From Thermoplasmata archaeon (GTDB taxonomy: Archaea > Thermoplasmatota > Thermoplasmata > UBA10834), in assembly GCA_029864565.1 (NCBI GenBank), contig JAOTTD010000006.1, positions 1 to 64,000 on the forward strand: a DNA stretch of 64,000 nucleotides, in the 5' to 3' direction. The stretch's first letter is position 1. The number at the start of each line of letters is the position of its first letter. Position numbers and translations under genes: made by a program. Positions 1 to 6,701 of this stretch are shown here, one piece after another. Under the pieces are notes generated by a model. The model did no database searches. It worked only from the letters and a program-made list of their open reading frames with translations, and had not been told where the DNA came from.

Positions 1-393
1 CATGATCCGGACCAACATGGAAACCCCGATGAGCCCCATGAAGACGATTCCGACCCCGATGCCGACGCATATGCCGACTATAGCCATCACGACCGTGGCC
101 ATCATGACGTATGCGTAGTACTCCTCCGGCCTGATCTTCATGTGCGCCCTCAGGAGGTCATCATCCAGGCTCTGGCGTTCCTCCTCCTTTGAAGACGCGT
201 AACCTCCCATCACCCTCCAGCTCAGATCCTGGAAGGGCGTCAGCTTGATGTATTCCGGGAGGGCGCCCTTGGTCATCCTGATCATGTGCGGCCCCATCTT
301 CTCGCGTTCCTGGCCGATCCTTGTCCTGAGGTATTGCCCCTTCTTGACCTCGACGGTCTTGAACGGGTCCGTGACTTCAACCAGTGACGACAC
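1..393 (-). CDS. Type IV pilus/secretion platform membrane protein (TadC/FlaJ-like), partial
   Basis: The reading frame enters from a GTG at 393 and runs off the left edge of the window, so only about 131 N-terminal residues are visible. The visible part is a soluble, charged N-terminus (VEVTDPFKTVEVKKGQ...) followed near the edge by a glycine/methionine-rich hydrophobic segment typical of a transmembrane helix. It overlaps the end of the upstream secretion ATPase by 17 bases. In archaeal pili and archaella the ATPase gene is normally followed by the FlaJ/TadC membrane platform, so the assignment rests mainly on gene order plus the membrane segment. The exact start is uncertain because GGAGG lies directly against the GTG. 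Confidence 0.6.
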   Translation of the reverse strand, partial: MSSLVEVTDPFKTVEVKKGQYLRTRIGQEREKMGPHMIRMTKGALPEYIKLTPFQDLSWRVMGGYASSKEEERQSLDDDLLRAHMKIRPEEYYAYVMMATVVMAIVGICVGIGVGIVFMGLIGVSMLVRIM

Positions 394-2131
394 CTCCTGA
401 CAGCTCTTCTCCGCTGGACGGCACGCCCATCTCTCTGCGCACTCTATCGGCGCACGCCTTCGGGTTCTTGTAATAGGCACGAATCAGGTTCCATATGTCC
501 CTGTGGTCGGACATGTCCTTTGAAAGCATGTACTTCACGATGTCCACCCTCCTCTGGAACTCGTCCATGAGCTCTTCGTGCGTGAGGTTCTTCATCTCCA
601 TGATCTTGTCGAATAGGAAGCTGTGGCCCTTGAACACGAACTTGTCAGACGCCTGGTCCCACTCGTAGACGGTATTGCTGATGAGTTCGTTGGTCTCGGG
701 CTCGAAACCGACGATCTCTATGACCTGCTTAATCCGCCTGACCATATTCATTCCCACCCTCGCGTGCGTCTGGATGAGCACATTCCTCAGCGCTGTCAGA
801 AGTATCCTCGGACAGTTGATGGGCGGGTTCTCGAGTCTGTTGACCATGCCTTTGACGGAGTCCGCGTGCATCGTCGAGTAGGTGGTGTGGCCGGTCGCCA
901 TCGCCTGGAACATCGTGTATGTCTCTTTGCCTCTGACCTCTCCGACGATGATGTAATTGGGACGTTGTCTGAGGGCCGCCCTGACTAGGTCATACATATC
1001 GATCTCACCGGCGGACTTTCCGTCCGGCCCCCTTTCACCAGTTCCAGACCTCGTGGTGCCGGGTATCCAGTTCTCATGGGGGAGGTTGATCTCCCTCGTG
1101 TCCTCCATCGTGACGACCTTCGCCCCCGGTGGTATGAACAGCGCAATCGCGTTGAGCGTTGCCGTCTTGCCGCTCGCAGTGCCGCCGCAGATGATCGCAG
1201 ATTCGCCGTGCTCCACGCTCAGCCACAAGTACGCAACGATCTCTTCCGAGGCAGTCCCGTACTTGATGAGTTCCACAGGCGTGAACGGCTTCTCCTTGAA
1301 CCGCCTTATGGTGAACGATGCGCCGCGCGTTGTGACCTCCCTTGCGTATGTGGCCTGCACTCTGTGCCCCTCGGGGGTCGTCCCATCGAGGATGGGGTTG
1401 GAGACGGACAGTTGTTTGCCGCATCTCTGCCCCAAGCTTATGACGAACGAATTCAACGTGTTCTCATCGTCGAACACAACGTTCGTCTTGATCGATTCGA
1501 ACTTGTTGTGAAACACGAATAGGGGTATGCCCACGCCGTCGCAGGACACATCCTCTATGTGTATGTCATTCATCAGCGCGTCGATCGGCCCATAGCCGAC
1601 GAAGTCGCGGCCGATGTAGTACTTTATCTTGTCCTCCGAGATCGGCTCGAGTGTTATGCCTCTCGTCTTGATGAAGCTGTCCACACTCTTCTCGAGGTAG
1701 GTCTTCTTGTCCATGATGTCGAGCTTCTCCCACTCGTAGTCAAGGGTCTTTTCCAACGTGCCCTTGATCATGTCGAGCGTCTCCTTCTCGTACTCGTCGA
1801 GCTCAGGTTCGATAGTGCTGAGTATGTAGTCGCTGCTGGTCTGGTTGTATGTGGAGCGGATGTAGCTGAACGGTTCGGTGACGCCGTAGAATCCGACCTC
1901 CTGGATCGCAGGATCGGTTATCGGCGGTATCTCGGTGTACGCGGACCCTCTGCCATGCTCCCATCGACGCCTCCTTGCCTCGGCGCCCTTGGCCTCCTTC
2001 ACGGGTATCGGCTTCGCCCTCAGCCTGCTCAGCGCGTTGAGGTATCCTCTGTACACCTTCGCGTAGAAGGGCTTCTCGGGCTTCTCTATCGGTATGTCCA
2101 TCTTGATCTTGGTTTCCGCAGCTTGGCTCAC
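377..2131 (-). CDS. Type II/IV secretion system ATPase (FlaI/TadA/GspE family)
   Basis: A 584-residue hexameric secretion ATPase that would power assembly of a type IV pilus-like filament at the cytoplasmic face of the membrane. The Walker A motif GGTASGKT is at about residues 316-323. The Asp-box region has TMEDTREI, and the Walker B/His-box region has IIVGEVRGKE followed by ATGHTTYSTMHADS, all classic for the VirB11/GspE superfamily. The N-terminal 150 residues are a family-typical variable domain. It sits between a pilin-like gene upstream (10-base gap) and a platform-protein gene downstream (overlapping), giving a pilin-ATPase-platform order. Whether the filament is an adhesion pilus, an archaellum-like structure or a secretion pseudopilus cannot be told from this part alone. 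Confidence 0.93.
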   Translation of the reverse strand: MSQAAETKIKMDIPIEKPEKPFYAKVYRGYLNALSRLRAKPIPVKEAKGAEARRRRWEHGRGSAYTEIPPITDPAIQEVGFYGVTEPFSYIRSTYNQTSSDYILSTIEPELDEYEKETLDMIKGTLEKTLDYEWEKLDIMDKKTYLEKSVDSFIKTRGITLEPISEDKIKYYIGRDFVGYGPIDALMNDIHIEDVSCDGVGIPLFVFHNKFESIKTNVVFDDENTLNSFVISLGQRCGKQLSVSNPILDGTTPEGHRVQATYAREVTTRGASFTIRRFKEKPFTPVELIKYGTASEEIVAYLWLSVEHGESAIICGGTASGKTATLNAIALFIPPGAKVVTMEDTREINLPHENWIPGTTRSGTGERGPDGKSAGEIDMYDLVRAALRQRPNYIIVGEVRGKETYTMFQAMATGHTTYSTMHADSVKGMVNRLENPPINCPRILLTALRNVLIQTHARVGMNMVRRIKQVIEIVGFEPETNELISNTVYEWDQASDKFVFKGHSFLFDKIMEMKNLTHEELMDEFQRRVDIVKYMLSKDMSDHRDIWNLIRAYYKNPKACADRVRREMGVPSSGEELSGGVVTG

Positions 2132-2140
2132 CTGCTCACC

Positions 2141-3109
2141 TCATACCCCAAGCTCGCCTATCGACAGCTGGACCGAAGCCTTCGTGTGGTCGAAGACACC
2201 AACTCCGTAGACAGTGACAGTCACTATGTAGTAGTCGTTCACCGTGCCCGGAAAGTCGTACTTGGTTGGGTTCGGGACTACGAAGTCAGTGCCGTATGTG
2301 AGGTCCGCAGTCGTAGAGTTCAGTGCTTTCCTGAAGTAGTTCGCCCACGCGATGCCATGCTTAGTGGTGATCGTTACAGTCACATCCGTTGAAGCGCTAC
2401 CTTCGTACTCTATCGTGGAGGCATATAACAGGTTGGCGTTCACAGCCTTCGCGCCCGTGCCACCCACGGTCTTGTTCAGCCCAACGAGGGAGACCTGCGT
2501 CATCTGCATGACCTTCACACCGTTGTATTCCTTGACTGCAAGTGGGATGCCGGTGATGATAAACTCTCCGTCCGTCTGGTTGATGATGACAGCGCCCGCC
2601 TCATAGATGACATGCTGCTCCACGAAATATCTGTTCGGACAGTACAGACGCAAAGAGCCGCCGGAATGGCCGTCATCCGCCTCCAGGTCGACTGTGTAGT
2701 TCGTGTTGAAAGAAGGCCTTCCGACCATCGTCTCGGGGATGAAGGATAAGATGCCCGAAGTCGGAGCCGCGAAGACGGGTATGCCTGTCGCGCTCAGCAT
2801 CACAGGCACAACGATAGGTGTCGGAGCTATGAGGCTGTTCGCGTAGTCGACAATGAGGCCGTCGATGTCAGACTTGAGAGATATCATCTGCTGTACGGCC
2901 TGAGTCATGTGAGCACTCTCGTTGTCGCTCATCCAAGCGGGAACTATCTGACTCGTGAACACTCCCATGAACGTTAGAAACACAAGAATCGTCATTATCG
3001 TTCCGACGGTAGCGGCGACCCCTTCGTCATCGTCCCAACGCGGTGACTTTCTTACCTTTCTCTGCCTAGAGTTAGCACAGTATACAAAGTGTGAGGGTGA
3101 CAAATCCAT
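2141..3109 (-). CDS. Archaeal type IV pilin-like exported protein
   Basis: I place the start at the ATG at 3109 (322 residues), preceded by GGTGG and by a TATA box at 3157-3170. A longer in-frame start is possible but would lie upstream of that promoter. The N-terminus is basic (RQRKVRK), then WDDDEGVAATVGTIMTIL and a long hydrophobic stretch, which is the arrangement of archaeal type IV pilin N-terminal domains (PF07790-like) cut by a prepilin peptidase before the hydrophobic helix. The remaining 260 residues are beta-rich, with N-glycosylation-type sequons, as expected for an extracellular domain. It is the first gene of the unit with the ATPase and platform protein. It could be a major pilin or a minor pilin at the tip. 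Confidence 0.7.
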   Translation of the reverse strand: MDLSPSHFVYCANSRQRKVRKSPRWDDDEGVAATVGTIMTILVFLTFMGVFTSQIVPAWMSDNESAHMTQAVQQMISLKSDIDGLIVDYANSLIAPTPIVVPVMLSATGIPVFAAPTSGILSFIPETMVGRPSFNTNYTVDLEADDGHSGGSLRLYCPNRYFVEQHVIYEAGAVIINQTDGEFIITGIPLAVKEYNGVKVMQMTQVSLVGLNKTVGGTGAKAVNANLLYASTIEYEGSASTDVTVTITTKHGIAWANYFRKALNSTTADLTYGTDFVVPNPTKYDFPGTVNDYYIVTVTVYGVGVFDHTKASVQLSIGELGV

Positions 3110-3156
3110 CCTACCACCGAAACTGGGGTGCCGAAGCAACCTAATCAGCACCTGGA

Positions 3157-3170
3157 ACATATTTAAAAGT
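3157..3170 (-). promoter_or_regulatory. TATA box for the pilin-ATPase operon
   Basis: Read on the minus strand this is ACTTTTAAATATGT, a good archaeal TATA box. Transcription would begin near 3135, giving a leader of about 25 bases before the ATG at 3109. Confidence 0.6.
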
Positions 3171-3315
3171 GTCGTTACTGGTATCGGACAAAATACGGTT
3201 CTGAAAAGACGCTTGAATCGGCCCATTCTAGGGCCGTGTTGTAGACCGTCGCGGAGCATGAGAAATGCCGCCCGCAATCGTATAGTTTCTGTCGACGCGG
3301 CTACTCCCCCCAAGG

Positions 3316-3323
3316 TTTAATAC
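3316..3323 (+). promoter_or_regulatory. TATA box of tRNA-Phe
   Basis: TTTAATAC lies about 40 bases before the 5' end of the tRNA, a normal archaeal promoter distance for a tRNA with a short 5' leader. Confidence 0.5.
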
Positions 3324-3358
3324 GGAGGTTTGCCTAACAGCATTCCCGCCCGACAGAA

Positions 3359-3431
3359 GCCGTGGTAACTCAGTTGGGAGAGTGCAAGACTGAAGATCTT
3401 GAAGTCGCCGGTTCAAGTCCGGCCCACGGCA
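3359..3431 (+). tRNA. tRNA-Phe (GAA)
   Basis: A full cloverleaf can be folded by eye. The acceptor stem is GCCGTGG/CCACGGC, the D arm contains AGTTGGGA, and the anticodon stem is CAAGA/TCTTG with loop CTGAAGA, giving anticodon GAA. The T arm is GCCGG-TTCAAGT-CCGGC and the discriminator is A at 3431. The 3' CCA is not encoded. There is no intron. Confidence 0.96.
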
Positions 3432-3490
3432 CCTTCGCACTCTCTCTTCTAACCGAATCGCAAGCGGACTATTCGCGCGTGCGGTGCATA

Positions 3491-3498
3491 GTTTAAAG
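3491..3498 (+). promoter_or_regulatory. TATA box for the SecB-like gene
   Basis: GTTTAAAG is about 45 bases before the GTG start at 3540. A purine-rich AGGGGG near 3526-3531 can serve as ribosome binding site. Confidence 0.45.
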
Positions 3499-3539
3499 TC
3501 GATGCAAGCTGTTCGAGCGGATAATAGGGGGACAACGAA

Positions 3540-3980
3540 GTGCCTATCAAGTCATTCGAGCTCAGCTCTATGGACGCCAAGAGGTTCACCAAACTCGGCG
3601 AGAGGGTCCCTCACCTGAGGGTGGACCAGAACACGGCGATTACCAGCATAACTGCGCTTTCCGATCGGGAGGCGATGATGGAGTTCAGATTTATCGTTAA
3701 CTACGTCGGCGTGGGCGTCATAAAGCTCGAGGGGAAGCTCGTGTGGGATGGTGAGGCGAAGGCGATCGCCGCTCAGTGGTCAGAGAAGCACACACTTCCC
3801 AACGAGGTGTTCGGTCCGGTTCTCGCGGCAGCGTATGCGAACTGCATGCCTGCGACTGTGACCGCAGCCAGGGACATAGGCCTTCCACCACCGCTCCCGC
3901 CGCCGCCCATGGCAGGACGGATGGCAGGGAGTACCCAGGGCAAGGGCAAGGACCACCGCTCGTCGATGGAAGTCGCTTGA
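3540..3980 (+). CDS. Small conserved protein, possibly SecB-like chaperone fold
   Basis: A GTG-start gene of 146 residues with its own promoter and a Shine-Dalgarno-like AGGGGG. The first 75 residues alternate like beta strands (FRFIVNYVGVGVIKLEGKLVW). They are followed by a helix and then by a proline-rich end, GLPPPLPPPPMAG. The order beta-sheet, then a helix beginning with a P/F-rich turn (NEVFGPVLAAAYANC), then a GLPPPLPPP loop resembles bacterial SecB, which has LFPYAREC...FPQLNLAPVNF at the same place. SecB-like proteins occur in a few archaea. This is pattern resemblance, not a database match. Bacterial SecB holds preproteins unfolded for export. The last 25 residues are basic and low-complexity. 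It converges on the KaiC-like gene with a 31-base gap. Confidence 0.5.
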   Translation: MPIKSFELSSMDAKRFTKLGERVPHLRVDQNTAITSITALSDREAMMEFRFIVNYVGVGVIKLEGKLVWDGEAKAIAAQWSEKHTLPNEVFGPVLAAAYANCMPATVTAARDIGLPPPLPPPPMAGRMAGSTQGKGKDHRSSMEVA

Positions 3981-4011
3981 AGAATACGCGCCTGCGGACC
4001 CAGCTTTCCGC

Positions 4012-6435
4012 TCATCTTATGTGGTCGAGTGAGAAAGATCCGATGTTGACGCCCTGCTTGGTCGCCGAGTACCTTATGAACGCCCTCGACTGGACATCCG
4101 ATATGCCCCTCACGGCGAGGAACGTGTTCAGATTCTCCACCTTGAACTCTATCATGCCGTCCATCAGCGACCCCAGCATCTGTATCTCCTGTTCTCCGTG
4201 GACACCCTTCTCTATCGTGTACATCGCGACAGCGCGGTCCCTCTTCCTCCGACCAGCTATTGGGCTGAGGAATCTGAATGCGGTATTCGGGTCGAGATAG
4301 GCGATCATGGTGGATATTGACCGGAATGCGAGCCTGTAGTACTGATGCGACTCCTTGAAAGTCTTCGCCGCTTTCTCCACAGCTCTCTGTATGGCTTCGT
4401 AGTCCGTCGGCGCATCGACGAACTCCGTGTACTCGTCGACCGTGTCGTCGCCCATGCTCCGGGAGTACGAGTCGACGTACCTCACTAGCCCCTTCTTCTC
4501 GTACTCCTCGTATCCCGAGAGGAGATACATCATCTCGTCTCTGATGTCCTTGGGCGGCTTCTCCGTGATGACCCATATGACTGGCACACCCATCTTGAGC
4601 CCCTCAGCGACGAAGGCGTTCACCAGGACCTCCTTGCCGGTGAACGGAGGCCCGTAGATGAGCACGTTTGTGCCGAACGGTATGCCTCCGAGGAGCAGGT
4701 CGTCAAGCCTCGATGTCCCCGACTTGACCTTCTCCAATTTCAGCTCGGCCATCCGGTCCAGGTCGCGCTTTTCGATCTCCTCGTCTATGAGGCCCTGCTC
4801 CCTTACGCGCAGCTCCTCCTCCTTCAGGTGGAGGTACTTCTCTTTGTTCCGTATCTCCTCCTCCTTGGCGGTCACCTGACCCTGGAGTTCCTCGAGCCTC
4901 TTCTTGAGCGTTATCTCATCCTGGCTTCCCATCTCATTCTGCATCTGAGTGAGCCTGCGGTTCTCCTCCGTCAGCAGCTTCTCGCGGTACATGAGGTCCT
5001 CCTCGCGGCGCAGCAACTCTTCCTCCTTGTAAGCGAGCGGCTCTTTGAGGCGCTTCGCCTCCTCTTCCCGGATCTTCAAATCCTCCCTGAGCCGTGCGAC
5101 CTCCTGCTCCCTTAGGACAAGGTTCCTCTCAACTCTTTGTGCCTCCTCCAGCTTGTCCATGACCTCTCTCTCAATATCCTTCGACGAGCCCTTTGACATC
5201 TCCGTCTTCTCGCTCATCTGCTTGAGATTTATCTGCGCCTGTGAAAGGTCCTTCTCGAGATCGTCGATCTTGGCACGCAGCTCGCGCTCTTTCGATATAT
5301 ATTCCTCAGTGATGTCCGCGGACGCCACAGCGTCGCTATGGACCGGCGTGGCGTAGCTAATAAGCCCGTCGGCGAAGGTTTCCTCCTTGATCCTCAGCTG
5401 CCTCTCCATCACGTCCAGCTTGGCCTGTCGCTCAGCTATCTCCATCTCCTTGCGCTTGAGCTCCTGTGCCTCCGGAGGCATGTCAGAGAGGCCGCTCTCG
5501 GCCTTCTCCCTGAGCGAGGTCAGTATGCTCTCCAGCTCGTTCACCTTGTGCTGCAGGGTCTCCTTCGTGGCCATCTCCTGTGCGAGTTTGTCCGCAAGGT
5601 TCTCGCCCTGAATCCCCGCCTCTTGCTGCTTCTTGATGAACTTGATAACGGCTATGCTGCCTCTCTTGACGTTCTCGAGCTCATCCTCCAAAATCGCGGA
5701 CTTCCTGCGCTCCGCTTCGAGCTCGGACTTCGCCTGAGTGATCTCGTCTAAGAGGGCCTTGGGGTCGAACTCCCCAGAGTCAATCTGTTTGATCTTCTCC
5801 AACAGGAAGTCGCGTAGTTGGCTGACCTCTGCCTCTCGACTCCTCAATTCCTTCTTGGAGACCGCCTTCTCCGGCCTCGCCATCTCGACGGTGTCATCGA
5901 GCCAGCTGTCTATGGACTCCTCCTCGCCAGCGAGCCATCTTGCGATGGTGGGATCGGACTTGACCTCGGGTGCCGCCACCGCTTCCGCAGGGGTGGACTC
6001 CACGCGGTCCTTCCCTGACAGCCATGCCGACAGATCGCCCTCCTCCCCCGAGAGCCAGTCAGCGAGATTCTTGTCACCACCAGCCGGCGCGCTGTCACGC
6101 GCATTATCGATGATTTTCTGGGCGAGGATCTGGCCTATTCCCTTGACGTTCGCGAGTTGGCCTGCATCCGCGTTCTGAATGTCCTCAATGGTACGGAAGC
6201 CCGCCTCGTGAAGCAGCTCGGCTTTCGCCCTCTTTATGCCAGGTAGCGTCATCAGCTCCTCGAGCTCCATGTCGGTCCTGGGCATCGGCTCGGGACCATT
6301 GGCTGCCTCAACCCTCTCATCCCCCTCTGGGCGAAGAGGCCGTCCGCACTGATCGCACTTTTCGGAATCAGCTGGGGATACGTGGTCGCAGACGGGGCAG
6401 GTGATGGTCTCGGCTTGCGTCCTCTTCTTTGTCAT
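4012..6435 (-). CDS. Zn-ribbon / helix-hairpin-helix / coiled-coil protein with C-terminal KaiC-like ATPase domain
   Basis: This 807-residue protein has four parts. (1) A zinc ribbon, CPVC...CDQC, lies at about residues 14-33. (2) A helix-hairpin-helix DNA-binding-like segment at about 60-110 contains LPGIKRAKAELL and VKGIGQILAQKI. (3) A very long charged coiled coil covers about 190-570. (4) The C-terminal 230 residues are a RecA/KaiC-type domain beginning SGTSRLDDLLLGGIPFGTN. The P-loop near residues 592-600 reads GPPFTGKEV, so the usual Thr/Ser after the lysine is Glu, which may weaken Mg-nucleotide binding. KaiC-like archaeal proteins are signal-linked ATPases; the arrangement suggests a DNA- or RNA-linked scaffold. 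The substrate is unknown. Confidence 0.8.
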   Translation of the reverse strand: MTKKRTQAETITCPVCDHVSPADSEKCDQCGRPLRPEGDERVEAANGPEPMPRTDMELEELMTLPGIKRAKAELLHEAGFRTIEDIQNADAGQLANVKGIGQILAQKIIDNARDSAPAGGDKNLADWLSGEEGDLSAWLSGKDRVESTPAEAVAAPEVKSDPTIARWLAGEEESIDSWLDDTVEMARPEKAVSKKELRSREAEVSQLRDFLLEKIKQIDSGEFDPKALLDEITQAKSELEAERRKSAILEDELENVKRGSIAVIKFIKKQQEAGIQGENLADKLAQEMATKETLQHKVNELESILTSLREKAESGLSDMPPEAQELKRKEMEIAERQAKLDVMERQLRIKEETFADGLISYATPVHSDAVASADITEEYISKERELRAKIDDLEKDLSQAQINLKQMSEKTEMSKGSSKDIEREVMDKLEEAQRVERNLVLREQEVARLREDLKIREEEAKRLKEPLAYKEEELLRREEDLMYREKLLTEENRRLTQMQNEMGSQDEITLKKRLEELQGQVTAKEEEIRNKEKYLHLKEEELRVREQGLIDEEIEKRDLDRMAELKLEKVKSGTSRLDDLLLGGIPFGTNVLIYGPPFTGKEVLVNAFVAEGLKMGVPVIWVITEKPPKDIRDEMMYLLSGYEEYEKKGLVRYVDSYSRSMGDDTVDEYTEFVDAPTDYEAIQRAVEKAAKTFKESHQYYRLAFRSISTMIAYLDPNTAFRFLSPIAGRRKRDRAVAMYTIEKGVHGEQEIQMLGSLMDGMIEFKVENLNTFLAVRGISDVQSRAFIRYSATKQGVNIGSFSLDHIR

Positions 6436-6587
6436 CGGGGCTCTCCGTTTATGCGGTCACACATGACAGTCAATTACAGATGGAGTGTCGCAATTTCTGT
6501 GGACATAGCATGATGCCCGAAGCCACACATTCGGCGTCGGAGCGCGTAGCTCCGATACTGGCCTGAGCGCTCTTAATAGCCTAACTG

Positions 6588-6601
6588 GGATATATATAAT
6601 T
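6588..6601 (+). promoter_or_regulatory. TATA box for the HdrA-like gene
   Basis: GGATATATATAATT is a strong AT-rich TATA element in a GC-rich intergenic region. The predicted transcript starts near 6620-6625, leaving about 75 bases before the preferred ATG at 6702. The rest of 6436-6701 shows no gene. Confidence 0.6.
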
Positions 6602-6701
6602 ACTCGGCTCATTGTGCGGGTGTGTAAAGCCTCTTCACGAATGGCTCAGCCGCCGCTCACCAAAAAGAAGAATTACCGTGCGGTTCATCTTACTTCATCT
6701 C

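Noticed and set aside
623-1511. Plus-strand open frames across the secretion ATPase
   Set aside because: They are antisense to conserved Walker and His-box sequence and have no promoter or ribosome site.
5338-5751. Plus-strand open frames inside the KaiC-like gene
   Set aside because: They are shadows of a strongly biased coiled-coil gene; they have Leu/Arg-rich composition and no start signals.
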